From assembly GCF_009664085.1 (NCBI RefSeq), contig NZ_CP039268.1, positions 1,659,501 to 1,723,500 on the forward strand: DNA of 64,000 nucleotides. The letters are read 5' to 3'. Numbering within the stretch: position 1 is the stretch's first letter; every line of letters begins with the position of its first letter. Shown one piece after another: positions 8,008 to 17,529 of the stretch. A model generated the notes under the pieces. That model did no database searches, was not told the DNA's origin, and saw only the letters and a list, made by a program, of their open reading frames with translations. The DNA is from Thermochromatium tepidum ATCC 43061 (lineage in GTDB: Bacteria; Pseudomonadota; Gammaproteobacteria; Chromatiales; Chromatiaceae). A program made the position numbers and the translations under genes.

Positions 8008-9611
8008 CAGCTCCGGATCTCGATCCCCTGCTCACGCAGATAGGACTTGACTGCCTGGATCGGCACCTCGCGGCGGTGGAAGATGCCGGCGGCCAGCGCG
8101 GCCTCGACGCCGGTGGCGGCGAAGACCTCAGCGAAGTGCTCGACACAGCCGGCACCGCTGGAAGCAATGATCGGAATCGACACAGCCGCGCGCACCTGGG
8201 CGATCAGCTCCAGGTCGAAGCCGGCGCCTGTGCCGTCGCGGTCGATGGAATTGAGCAGGATCTCGCCGGCGCCTAGATCTTCGCAGGCGCGCGCCAGCTC
8301 GACCACATCGAGGTCGCGCCCTTCACGACCGCCCTTGATGGTGCACTGAAACCAGCAGTAGCGCTCGCCCTTGGGACCGGGCAAGGACGTTTCGACGACG
8401 GCGTGGTGGGTCGACTCGGGTGTCTCGACATAGACGCGACGCGGATCGATGGAGATGACCACGGCCTGATTGCCATAGACGGCGGCGATCTGTTCGATCG
8501 CCGTTGAGCCATCCTTGATGCCGCCACGCGCCAGATAGTCCTCTACGGCCAAGACCGCCTCTGAACCGATCGAGACCTTGTCGGCCCCAGAGCGGAAATA
8601 TTCGTGCGCCACGTCGAGGGCTGAGTAGTGCCGCCCCTCGGCGTCGGTGAAGGCACGAATGCCGCCGCCGATGGTCAGGGGCACGAAGACCCGCTCCGAG
8701 GCGCGTCTGAGCACCTCCAGCATCGGCTGATCGGCGAGCGGGAAGTCGCGAAAGGCGGTGATGTTGAGGAAACTAATCTCATCGGCCCCCTCGTCGTAAT
8801 AACGTGCGGCCAGATCGACTGGCTGGCCCAGGTTGCGCACGTCGCGTGCCCCGGATTTCTCGCGCACATCGTATTGATCACCCTTGGTAACGACCAGGTC
8901 GCCCTGGTCGTTGGTGCGCACATCGAGACAGGCGACGATGCGTTTGGCCAGGCGCGTCGGTTCGTTGAAGGTGGGCGGAACCACAATCGAGGGGCGGCCG
9001 ACCTCGTCCGCCGCAAGGAAGCGACGCAGCAACGCCAGCCCCGCCGACCCGCTCTTTTCGGGATGGAACTGGACCGCGTTCAGGGCGCCGCGTTGCACCG
9101 CGCTCAAAAAGGGGTCGCCATAATCGGTGAGTGCAAGCTGCCAGTCGGCGTTGTCCGCGCTCGGCACGGCATGGTAGGAGTGGACGAAATAAAACTTTTC
9201 ACCCGCATACCGTGCAAACAGCGACGAGGGCCGCCTCAACCGGACCGAGTTCCAGCCCATATGGGGTACCGATAAGCCCGACTTGGCGAAGCGACGGATT
9301 TGACCTGGGATGAGGCCCAGACCCGGGATGCCCGGCGACTCCTCACTGCCCTCGAACAGGGTCTGGAGTCCGACGCAGATGCCTAGGAAGGGCCTGTCGG
9401 CGGCCAGATATTCCTGGAGCGGCTCGACATAACCCAAGTGGTGCAAGCGCTCCATGACGGCCCCAAAGGCACCGACGCCCGGGAAGATCAGGCGCTCGGC
9501 CTTGAGAATATCCTCTGGGCGTTCGATCTCGGTGAGTTCAAAGCCGAGGGTTTGGATGGCATTGCGCAGACTGCGGACGTTGCCCGCGCCATAATCCAGG
9601 AGCGAAATCAT
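8007..9611 (-). CDS. hisHF: Bifunctional imidazole glycerol phosphate synthase (HisH-HisF fusion)
   Basis: One 534-residue frame holds both subunits of IGP synthase, step five of histidine biosynthesis. Residues 1-205 are a class I glutamine amidotransferase with nucleophile Cys79 (GICVGLQ) and His183/Glu185 (FHPE). Residues 220-534 are the HisF cyclase barrel with the catalytic Asp pair near 230 (ACLDV) and 389 (SIDPRR). The fusion and the cyclase inserts (TNDQGDLVVTKGDQYDVRE; a segment around HYSALDVAHEYF) resemble eukaryotic HIS7-type enzymes rather than the usual separate bacterial proteins. The gene follows sucD by 74 bases on the same strand and is not beside other his genes. Confidence 0.93.
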   Translation of the reverse strand: MISLLDYGAGNVRSLRNAIQTLGFELTEIERPEDILKAERLIFPGVGAFGAVMERLHHLGYVEPLQEYLAADRPFLGICVGLQTLFEGSEESPGIPGLGLIPGQIRRFAKSGLSVPHMGWNSVRLRRPSSLFARYAGEKFYFVHSYHAVPSADNADWQLALTDYGDPFLSAVQRGALNAVQFHPEKSGSAGLALLRRFLAADEVGRPSIVVPPTFNEPTRLAKRIVACLDVRTNDQGDLVVTKGDQYDVREKSGARDVRNLGQPVDLAARYYDEGADEISFLNITAFRDFPLADQPMLEVLRRASERVFVPLTIGGGIRAFTDAEGRHYSALDVAHEYFRSGADKVSIGSEAVLAVEDYLARGGIKDGSTAIEQIAAVYGNQAVVISIDPRRVYVETPESTHHAVVETSLPGPKGERYCWFQCTIKGGREGRDLDVVELARACEDLGAGEILLNSIDRDGTGAGFDLELIAQVRAAVSIPIIASSGAGCVEHFAEVFAATGVEAALAAGIFHRREVPIQAVKSYLREQGIEIRS

Positions 9612-9685
9612 CGTTGATACAATTCCGGGGGCTGTTACGTATAGGGTTATGATCGAGCGCGGGCTTAAGACCTAGGATATCACCT

Positions 9686-10564
9686 TCAGAGACAGGCGCT
9701 TAACCGCTCGGCCAGACATGCACCCATCCGCGCCGCTGAACGCACGGTCGCGACACCGGCGGCCGCAAGCGCCGCATACTTGTCCTCGGCCGTGCCCAAG
9801 CCGCCGCTGATGATGGCCCCGGCATGACCCATCCGTTTGCCAGGAGGCGCTGTGACCCCAGCGACATAGGCCACCACCGGCTTGCTGATCTCAGTACGGA
9901 TGACCTCGGCGGCCGCCTCCTCGTCGGCGCCGCCGATCTCCCCGACCAGCAGGATGGCCTCGGTCTGGGGGTCGCGCTCAAACAGACGCAGACACTCGAT
10001 AAAGCCGATCCCATGGATGGGGTCGCCGCCGATCCCGACACAGGTGCTCTGGCCCAGACCGACCTGGGTGGTCTGATAGACCGCCTCATAGGTCAGGGTG
10101 CCCGAACGCGAGACGATCCCGACCCGCCCCGGCTGATGGATATGACCAGGCATGATCCCGATCTTGCAGGCGCCCGGGGTGATGATCCCGGGACAGTTGG
10201 GGCCGATTAGGACCGTCTCGCTGCCGGCGAGCGCCGCCTTGACCCGCAGCATGTCGAGCACCGGGATGCCCTCGGTGATGCAGACGATGACCCGGATCCC
10301 GGCATCGGCGGCTTCCAGGATGGCATCGGCGGCGAAGGGCGCCGGCACATAGATCATGCTGGCATCCGCGCCTGTTGCGCGCACCGCCTCGCTTACGGTG
10401 TTGAATACCGGCCGGTCGAGATGGCGTTGTCCGCCCTTGCCGGGTGTCACACCGCCGACCAGCTTGGTGCCGTAGGCGATGGCCTGTTCGCTATGAAACG
10501 TACCCTGTTTGCCGGTGAAACCCTGACAGATGACGCGCGTATCGGCGTCGACCAGGATGCTCAT
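9686..10564 (-). CDS. sucD: Succinyl-CoA ligase, alpha subunit
   Basis: At 292 residues it matches the usual SucD length. The N-terminal CoA-binding fold includes [13 protein letters not shown], and the phospho-histidine region [10 protein letters not shown] is present near residue 247. With SucC it interconverts succinyl-CoA and succinate with nucleotide formation in the TCA cycle. Its ATG overlaps the sucC stop (ATGA), typical of a coupled subunit pair. A related acid-CoA ligase alpha chain is the only serious alternative. Confidence 0.92.
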   Translation of the reverse strand: MSILVDADTRVICQGFTGKQGTFHSEQAIAYGTKLVGGVTPGKGGQRHLDRPVFNTVSEAVRATGADASMIYVPAPFAADAILEAADAGIRVIVCITEGIPVLDMLRVKAALAGSETVLIGPNCPGIITPGACKIGIMPGHIHQPGRVGIVSRSGTLTYEAVYQTTQVGLGQSTCVGIGGDPIHGIGFIECLRLFERDPQTEAILLVGEIGGADEEAAAEVIRTEISKPVVAYVAGVTAPPGKRMGHAGAIISGGLGTAEDKYAALAAAGVATVRSAARMGACLAERLSACL

Positions 10565-11775
10565 ACGCCGCCCTCCCCGTCCACAGTGTGCGATGCCGTG
10601 CCTGAATCCAAACCACGCTGTGCGGCGGCGACTGCCAGGGCCGCCGCCGCCTCGAGGTCCTCGGCCGTCTGCAGCGCCAGCCCGCTCTCAGCGAGCATAC
10701 GCCGCCCCAGCGCGGCATTGGTGCCCTCCAGACGCACCACGATCGGCACCGAGACCCCGACCTCGCGCACCGCCTGGATGATGCCCTCGGCAATCAGATC
10801 GCAGCGCACGATACCGCCGAAGATATTGACCAGGATCGCGGCGACCTTGGGGTCGGAGAGGATGAGCTTGAATGCCTCGGCCACGCGCGCTGCCGTTGCC
10901 CCGCCGCCGACATCGAGGAAGTTGGCCGGCTGTCCACCCTGGAGCTTGATCAGATCTAGGGTCGCCATCGCCAGCCCAGCCCCATTGACCATGCAGCCGA
11001 TGTGACCGTCGAGATGGATATAGTTGAGTGCGTGCGCCCGCGCCGCCGTCTCACGCGGGTCTTCCTGGCTTGGGTCATGCAGTGCGGCCAAGGCCGGATG
11101 CCGTATGAGCGCATTATCGTCGAGCCTGATCTTGGCATCGAGCGCCAGTAAGTCGCCCTCATCGGTCAGGACCAAGGGATTGATCTCGATCAGGCTGGCG
11201 TCCGTGTCGATGAAGAGCCGATAGAGTCGCTCCATCAGGGTCCCAAGCGCCTGGATCCTGGCCTCGTCTAGCCCCAGCCCGAAGCCGAGTCGGCGCGCCT
11301 GGTAGGGCTGGACGCCGACCACTAGAGGCACCGGCACCCTGAGGATCTGCTCCGGTGTCTCGGCCGCCACCCGCTCGATGTCCATACCGCCGGCGGATGA
11401 GGCGATGAACAGCAACTGCTCGCTGGTGCGATCGACCAGTAGTCCTAGATAGAGCTCGCGCACGATCGCCGTCGGGCGCTCGATCAGGACTGATCCGACC
11501 GGAAGCCCCCCCAGACCAGTCTGGTGGGTGACGAGCCGGGATCCAAGCAGACGGCGCGTCTCGCGCTCGGCCTGGTCTGGACCCTCGACCAGCACCACAC
11601 CGCCGGACTGGCCGCGCCCGCCGCTATGGATCTGGGCCTTGACGACCCAGCGCGTGCCGCCGAGCCGGGCGCAGGCCTCAGGGACAGCTTCTGGCTGCTC
11701 GACCAGGACCCCATCTGGGACCGCGAGTCCGCGCTCCCGCAACAACTGTTTGGCTTGAAATTCGTGTAGGTTCAT
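10561..11775 (-). CDS. sucC: Succinyl-CoA ligase (ADP-forming), beta subunit
   Basis: A 404-residue protein beginning [12 protein letters not shown], the conserved N-terminus of SucC. An ATP-grasp domain follows and then the C-terminal ligase domain with [12 protein letters not shown] chose the ATG at 11775 because the open frame upstream has no family similarity and would run into the divergent kinase gene. It overlaps sucD by 4 bases. The slightly longer length than the E. coli protein (388) is unremarkable. Confidence 0.93.
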   Translation of the reverse strand: MNLHEFQAKQLLRERGLAVPDGVLVEQPEAVPEACARLGGTRWVVKAQIHSGGRGQSGGVVLVEGPDQAERETRRLLGSRLVTHQTGLGGLPVGSVLIERPTAIVRELYLGLLVDRTSEQLLFIASSAGGMDIERVAAETPEQILRVPVPLVVGVQPYQARRLGFGLGLDEARIQALGTLMERLYRLFIDTDASLIEINPLVLTDEGDLLALDAKIRLDDNALIRHPALAALHDPSQEDPRETAARAHALNYIHLDGHIGCMVNGAGLAMATLDLIKLQGGQPANFLDVGGGATAARVAEAFKLILSDPKVAAILVNIFGGIVRCDLIAEGIIQAVREVGVSVPIVVRLEGTNAALGRRMLAESGLALQTAEDLEAAAALAVAAAQRGLDSGTASHTVDGEGGV

Positions 11776-11893
11776 TCGGATCGACCCTGAATGAGGCGCC
11801 GGCCCCGCGGAGGGGATCGGCGCAACGGCTGAGTCGGCGCATAATACAACCGAATACCCGCTCAGTCTGGCGGGTCCGATCTCTCTCGATCGC

Positions 11894-13504
11894 GTGCCTT
11901 GGCCCACCCAGATGGATGTCGCCCCCGCCACAGATTCTGTCTATCCGAGCTGGAGCGCCCTGCGCTGGCTCTTTCTCTTCCGTCTGCTGATGGTCATAGG
12001 TTTGGTGTTGGCGTTCTCACCTGCCGCCGACGACCCGGCGTTGGCCCGCTCCAATACGCAATTGGTCTGGGACATCTTGGTCGTCTATGCCGTGGTCGTG
12101 CTTGCGAGCGGTCTGGGACTCTCGACGCGCCGACCCGGGCGGATCACTCAGGTCCAGCTCGCCATCTTCATCGATATCTTGTTCTATACCGCGCTCATGC
12201 ACACCGCCGGCGGCGTTACCAGCGGGCTCGGTATCCTGCTCGCACTCGCCGTGGCCGCAGGCGCGCTCATGCTGGAGGGGCGACTGTCGCTCCTGTTTGC
12301 GGCACTCGCCTCGCTGGCCGTCATCATCGAGCAGATCTACAGCGCCCTGCTCGCCAGCCATGCGGCGATCTCCTTCACCCAGGCCGGCCTGCTGGGTCTG
12401 CTCTTCTTTACTGTTGCCCTGCTGGCGCATGTGCTCTACCGACGGGTGCGCTCAGCCGAGGCGCTGGCCGCACAGCATCAGGTCGATATCGACGATCTGT
12501 CGCAGCTCAACGAGTTCATCATCCAGAGTATTGGCACCGGTATCCTGGTCGCCGACGGAAAGCGACGGCTGAGATTGATCAATGCCGCCGCCTTGAAACT
12601 AATTGGCGCGCGGCGCATCCGCTCAGGCACGGCGCTTCATGAACTCTCGGTCGAACTGGATCAATGGCTCGTCGATCAAGTCTGTGCCACCCATCCGCGC
12701 GAGGGCCGTCTGACCATCGCCGACCGCGAGGTCCGGGTCTCGCTCAAGCAGCTTGGACACAGGTGCGCCAACGGTGTCGTCGTCTATCTGCGCGACAACC
12801 AGGAGGTTGAGCACAAGGCCCAGCAGATCAAGCTCGCCTCGCTCGGCACCCTGACGGCCAGCATCGCGCACAACATCCGCAATCCGCTGAGCGCCATCAG
12901 TCATGCCAGTCAGCTGCTCTCGGAAAGCCCGGCGCTGTCAGACGAAAATCGGCATCTGCTCGACATCATCCAGCGCAACAGCGCACGTATCGAGGAGACG
13001 GTGCGCAGCGTGCTCCAGCTCTCGCGCGGTCTTCGGATCGAGCCCTGCCCGATCGAGTTAGTGACCTGGGTATTGGCCTTCGCCGAGGAGTTTCGTGAAC
13101 AGCATGGGCTTGCGCCCTCCAGCCTCGAGGTACGGATCGAGTCGCGACCGCTCGAGATCGAGACCGATCCACGCCATCTCCATCAGATCCTGGCCAATCT
13201 ATGCGAAAACGCCCTCATCCATGGCCGCTGCCCCGGCGAACCTGTGCGCATCCAACTCAGGCTGGGGCGAGGACAGGATCCGGACCAGATCCATCTAGAG
13301 GTCGAGGACGCCGGGCCCGGGATCGATCCGAAGATCGCACGCGACATCTTCAGTCCATTCTTCACCACCAGGAGTCAGGGCACCGGGCTTGGGCTCTACA
13401 TCGCCCGCCAGCTGGCCGAATCCAACGGGATCCAGTTGAGCTACCGCCCTGCCAGCCCCCAAGGCAGTCGTTTCATCCTGAGCTTCACTGAGGCCGCGCG
13501 ATGA
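11894..13504 (+). CDS. PilS-like membrane sensor histidine kinase
   Basis: A 536-residue protein starting at GTG 11894 or ATG 11912. The N-terminal 190 residues contain about five or six membrane helices, followed by a PAS-like segment and then the kinase core. The ATPase motifs are clear: NLCENALIHG (N box), EDAGPGID (G1), FSPFFTT (F) and GTGLGLYIA (G2). The layout resembles PilS, the sensor controlling type IV pilus transcription. Its H box reads AHNIRNP, where the family normally has His-Glu. No response regulator gene follows; glgP comes 79 bases later. The sensing role is therefore uncertain. Confidence 0.8.
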   Translation: MPWPTQMDVAPATDSVYPSWSALRWLFLFRLLMVIGLVLAFSPAADDPALARSNTQLVWDILVVYAVVVLASGLGLSTRRPGRITQVQLAIFIDILFYTALMHTAGGVTSGLGILLALAVAAGALMLEGRLSLLFAALASLAVIIEQIYSALLASHAAISFTQAGLLGLLFFTVALLAHVLYRRVRSAEALAAQHQVDIDDLSQLNEFIIQSIGTGILVADGKRRLRLINAAALKLIGARRIRSGTALHELSVELDQWLVDQVCATHPREGRLTIADREVRVSLKQLGHRCANGVVVYLRDNQEVEHKAQQIKLASLGTLTASIAHNIRNPLSAISHASQLLSESPALSDENRHLLDIIQRNSARIEETVRSVLQLSRGLRIEPCPIELVTWVLAFAEEFREQHGLAPSSLEVRIESRPLEIETDPRHLHQILANLCENALIHGRCPGEPVRIQLRLGRGQDPDQIHLEVEDAGPGIDPKIARDIFSPFFTTRSQGTGLGLYIARQLAESNGIQLSYRPASPQGSRFILSFTEAAR

Positions 13505-13583
13505 TCATGGTTTGGTGGTGGACGGCCATCTACAAGCGTTTTAGAGTGCCGGTGCCCCGCCAAATATGATTTGAGGAGACAGC

Positions 13584-16097
13584 ATGAGTACGCCGAACTC
13601 CCAAGAATCAGTACCCAGAACAGGTGAACACACCCGCACCGGTCTGTCCAAGGCCGCGCTGAAACAGGACTTCCTCGACAACCTCTTTTATATCCAGGGC
13701 CGCTTCCGCGAGGTGGCCTCTCCGCACGACCTCTATATGGCGGCTGCCTTCACGACCCGCGACCGCTTGCTCAAACACTGGGTCGAATCAGCCCAGGTCT
13801 TTAAGACCAGTCATGCACGCACCGTCTGCTATCTCTCGGCCGAATATCTGCTCGGCCCGCATCTGGCGACTAACCTCGTCAATCTCGGCATCATGGAGAC
13901 GGCGCACGAGGCCAGTAAGGAACTGGGGCTGGATCTCGAGGCCATCCTCGAGGAAGAGGAAGAACCCGGACTGGGGAACGGCGGACTCGGACGGTTGGCC
14001 GCCTGCTTCATGGAGTCGCTCTCGACCTGCCAGATCCCGGCCATCGGCTATGGGATCCGCTATGAGTTCGGGATCTTCGATCAGGCCATCGAGGACGGCT
14101 GGCAGGTCGAGAAGACCGACAACTGGCTGCGCAACGGCAATCCCTGGGAGATCCCCCGGCCCAGGATCCGTTTTGCGGTCGGCTACGGCGGATACACCGA
14201 ATCCTATCGCGACGAAAGGGGCCAGACACGCCGGCGCTGGCAACCGGCACTCGTGATCAACGGTATGGCCTACGACACGCCCATTCTGGGCTACCGCACC
14301 GCGAACGCCAATCTGCTGCGGCTATGGAAGGCCGAGGCCACGTGCTCGTTTGACTTCCAGGCCTTCAACACAGGTGACTATTACGGTGCGGTCCATGCCA
14401 GCATCCAGGCCGAGACCATCTCGAAGGTGCTCTATCCCAACGACGAACCCGAGGCGGGCAAGGAGTTGCGGCTCAAGCAGCAATATTTCTTCGTCTCCTG
14501 CTCGGTACAAGACATGATCCGGCTGCATCTGAACACGGTCGGACCACTGGAGACCTTTGCCGAAAAGTTCGTCATCCAGCTCAATGACACCCATCCGGCG
14601 CTCGCGGTGGTCGAGCTGATGCGCCTGTTACTCGACGAACATGCCATGAGCTGGGAGCAGGCCTGGGATATCACCCATCGGACTTTCTGCTACACCAACC
14701 ACACGCTCCTGCCCGAGGCCCTGGAGACCTGGTCGGTGAGCCTGTTCGAGCGTCTGCTCCCACGACATCTCGAACTCATCTATGAGATCAACCGCCGCTT
14801 CCTCGATGAGGTGCGGATGCGTTTCCTAGGCGACGAGGCGCGCGTCTGGCGGATGTCGCTGATCGCCGAGGGCAGCGAGCGACGGGTACGCATGGCCAAT
14901 CTGGCGGTCGTCGGCAGCCGGGCGGTCAACGGCGTGGCTAAACTGCATTCCAAGCTGGTCAAGACCATGCTTTTTAAGGATTTCGCCGATCTCTGGCCCG
15001 ACCGTTTCCACAATGTCACCAATGGGGTCACGCCGCGGCGGTTCATGGTGGTCGCCAACCCACGTCTCTCGAAGCTCATCACCCGGACCTGCGGTCACGA
15101 CCACTGGATTCGCGACCTGGAACTGCTGCGTGAGCTGGAGGCGCATGTCGATGACGCCGGCTTTCAGGCAGAGTGGCGCGCGGTCAAGTACGCCGCCAAG
15201 CGGGATCTGGTCGAGTGGATGCAGCAGACTACGGACATCCGTCTCGATCCAGAGTCTTTGTTCGACGTCCAGGCCAAGCGCTTTCACGAATACAAGCGCC
15301 AGCATCTCAAGGTGCTGCACGTCATCCGCTGTTATCAGCAGATCAAACAGGGCCAGACGCAGGACCTGGTGCCGCGCGCCTTTATCTTCGGGGGCAAGGC
15401 TGCACCCGGTTATTTCATGGCCAAGCTCATGATAAAGCTCATCAACGCCGTCGGCGCGGTCATCAACAATGACCCCCAGGTCAACGGCTGGATTCGGGTG
15501 GCCTTCTTACCCAATTTCAACGTCAAGAATAGTCAGCGGCTCTATCCAGCAGCCGACCTCTCGGAACAGATCTCGCTTGCCGGAAAGGAGGCATCGGGGA
15601 CAGGCAACATGAAGTTCTCGATGAACGGGGCGCTGACCATCGGCACCCTCGACGGGGCCAATGTCGAGATCCGCGAGGCCGTAGGGGCGGAAAACTTCTT
15701 TCTGTTCGGGATGACGGCCGAGGAGGCGCTACAGCGTCAGATAACCGGTTATCGGCCCTGGGAATTCTATCAAAACGACCCCGAACTCAAATCGGACATC
15801 GATCTGATCAACTCGGGACTCTTCTCGCACGGCGACACCCAGCTCTTCCGCCCGTTGACCGACAACCTCATCAATCACGACCCCTTCATGGTGCTCGCCG
15901 ACTATCGCGCCTATCTGGATTGCCAGAAGACGGTAAGCGACACCTACAAGGACAGAGAACGCTGGACGCGGATGTCGATCTTCAATGTCGCGCGCATCGG
16001 GCGCTTTTCCTCGGATCGAGCGATCCGCGAGTATGCCGAACACATTTGGAAGGTAGAACCCAGGGTCATCGATCCAGTGACCGAAGTGGATTCATAG
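13584..16097 (+). CDS. glgP: Glycogen/starch phosphorylase
   Basis: An 837-residue protein of standard glycogen phosphorylase length. It releases glucose 1-phosphate from alpha-1,4-glucan with pyridoxal phosphate as cofactor. The PLP-site region SGTGNMKFSMNGA, with the cofactor lysine near residue 676, and the conserved GNGGLGRLAACF block near residue 130 are intact. A ribosome site (gaggag) sits just before the ATG. It would mobilise stored glycogen; no other glycogen gene is adjacent. Confidence 0.95.
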   Translation: MSTPNSQESVPRTGEHTRTGLSKAALKQDFLDNLFYIQGRFREVASPHDLYMAAAFTTRDRLLKHWVESAQVFKTSHARTVCYLSAEYLLGPHLATNLVNLGIMETAHEASKELGLDLEAILEEEEEPGLGNGGLGRLAACFMESLSTCQIPAIGYGIRYEFGIFDQAIEDGWQVEKTDNWLRNGNPWEIPRPRIRFAVGYGGYTESYRDERGQTRRRWQPALVINGMAYDTPILGYRTANANLLRLWKAEATCSFDFQAFNTGDYYGAVHASIQAETISKVLYPNDEPEAGKELRLKQQYFFVSCSVQDMIRLHLNTVGPLETFAEKFVIQLNDTHPALAVVELMRLLLDEHAMSWEQAWDITHRTFCYTNHTLLPEALETWSVSLFERLLPRHLELIYEINRRFLDEVRMRFLGDEARVWRMSLIAEGSERRVRMANLAVVGSRAVNGVAKLHSKLVKTMLFKDFADLWPDRFHNVTNGVTPRRFMVVANPRLSKLITRTCGHDHWIRDLELLRELEAHVDDAGFQAEWRAVKYAAKRDLVEWMQQTTDIRLDPESLFDVQAKRFHEYKRQHLKVLHVIRCYQQIKQGQTQDLVPRAFIFGGKAAPGYFMAKLMIKLINAVGAVINNDPQVNGWIRVAFLPNFNVKNSQRLYPAADLSEQISLAGKEASGTGNMKFSMNGALTIGTLDGANVEIREAVGAENFFLFGMTAEEALQRQITGYRPWEFYQNDPELKSDIDLINSGLFSHGDTQLFRPLTDNLINHDPFMVLADYRAYLDCQKTVSDTYKDRERWTRMSIFNVARIGRFSSDRAIREYAEHIWKVEPRVIDPVTEVDS

Positions 16098-16107
16098 CGC
16101 CATCCAG

Positions 16108-16147
16108 TCCGGTGTTCGATCGGGACACCGGACCTTTGCTCGCTTTT
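16108..16147 (+). terminator. Terminator hairpin after glgP
   Basis: A perfect 8-base stem (TCCGGTGT paired with ACACCGGA) around a 9-base loop is followed by a T-rich tail ending in TTTT. It lies between the convergent glgP and dnaJ genes. Confidence 0.65.
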
Positions 16148-16197
16148 GGGCGCGCTGACGGCCGGATCCCCTGTTCGCCCTCCTGAGCCTGCCTGAT

Positions 16198-17349
16198 CTA
16201 GAGGCCCATCTTCTCGAAGAAGTGCTTGACCCCGTCGAGCCAGGAATGCGACTGCGGATTGTGCCGCGACCCGCCTGCCTGGAGGCTGGCCTCGAACTCG
16301 CGCAACAGTTCCTTCTGGCGTTCGGTGAGGTCTACCGGCGTCTCGATCTGGACGCGACAGATCAGATCCCCGACCACGCCGCCGCGCACGGGTTTGACGC
16401 CCTTGTTGCGGATACGGAACATCCGGCCGGTCTGGGTCCCGGGCGGGATCTTGAGCACCACCTTACCGTCGAGCGTCGGCACCTCCAGTTCGCCGCCGAG
16501 CGCCGCCGTGACGAAGCTGATCGGCACCTGACAGTAGAGGTCAGACCCCTCGCGGGTGAAGATCGGATGCTCCATGACCTGGATCTGGACATAGAGATCC
16601 CCCGGGGGCCCGCCGTACTCACCGCGCTCGCCCTCGCCCGCCAGCCGGATACGGTCGCCGGTATCGACCCCCGGCGGAACCTTGACCGCCAGCGTCTTTT
16701 CTTCCTGGATCCGCCCCCGCCCATAACAGTGCGGACAGCGCTCCTCGATGATGGTGCCTGTACCCCGACACTCGGGACAGGTCTGCTGGATAGAAAAGAA
16801 CCCCTGCTGCATCCGCACCTGACCATGACCGCCGCAGGTCGGACAGGTCTTGGGCTTGGTGCCCGGCTTGGCGCCAGTGCCGTTACAGAACTGACAATCG
16901 ACCCAGGTTGGGATGCGGATCTTGACTTCCTTACCCGCGACCGCCTCTTCTAGGGTCAGCGACAGGTCGTAGCGTAGATCGACCCCGCGCTGCGCGCGCC
17001 GCCCGCTGGCGCGCCCGCCGCCGAAGATGTCGCCGAAGACGTCGCCGAAGATGTCGGAGAAGGAGCCTGTGCCGGCAAAGTCGCCTGGCCCGCCGCCGAA
17101 ACCGCCGAACCCGGATCCGGCCCCCTCGACGCCAGCATGACCGAACTGATCGTAGGCCGAACGCTTCTTGGGATCGGTCAGCACGTCATAGGCGAGCTTG
17201 GCCTCCTTGAACTTGGCCTCGGCCTCGCTGTCGCCCGGATTGCGGTCAGGGTGGTACTTCATCGCCAACCGCCGGAAGGCCTTCTTGATGTCGGCCTCAC
17301 TGGCGTTGCGCTGAACCCCAAGCACTTCGTAATAGTCGCGTTTTGCCAT
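16198..17349 (-). CDS. dnaJ: Chaperone protein DnaJ (Hsp40)
   Basis: A 383-residue type I DnaJ. It has an N-terminal J domain with the HPD motif (YHPDRNPGD), a long Gly/Phe-rich linker, four CxxCxGxG zinc-binding repeats between about residues 145 and 220, and the C-terminal client-binding domain. It stimulates the DnaK ATPase and delivers unfolded substrates. It is the last gene of hrcA-grpE-dnaK-dnaJ, 180 bases behind dnaK. Confidence 0.97.
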   Translation of the reverse strand: MAKRDYYEVLGVQRNASEADIKKAFRRLAMKYHPDRNPGDSEAEAKFKEAKLAYDVLTDPKKRSAYDQFGHAGVEGAGSGFGGFGGGPGDFAGTGSFSDIFGDVFGDIFGGGRASGRRAQRGVDLRYDLSLTLEEAVAGKEVKIRIPTWVDCQFCNGTGAKPGTKPKTCPTCGGHGQVRMQQGFFSIQQTCPECRGTGTIIEERCPHCYGRGRIQEEKTLAVKVPPGVDTGDRIRLAGEGERGEYGGPPGDLYVQIQVMEHPIFTREGSDLYCQVPISFVTAALGGELEVPTLDGKVVLKIPPGTQTGRMFRIRNKGVKPVRGGVVGDLICRVQIETPVDLTERQKELLREFEASLQAGGSRHNPQSHSWLDGVKHFFEKMGL

Positions 17350-17529
17350 GTATTCAGTGTCGAGTGGTCGGTTTTCAGTCGTCAGCGTCGGCTGCCGAAT
17401 GACACCAGGCGAATTTGACCGACCGATGTACCCGTGGTCCTTGTATCCTCCCTAAAAGGAAGGGGCGCCAGGGCCGCGGGCGCCAGTACACTTCGACGGA
17501 TGGTCGGTGAGTCGGCCATGCCCATCGAC

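Noticed and set aside
11776-11931. Upstream extension of the sucC frame
   Set aside because: The conserved SucC N-terminus starts at 11775, and the extension would overlap the divergent kinase gene start.
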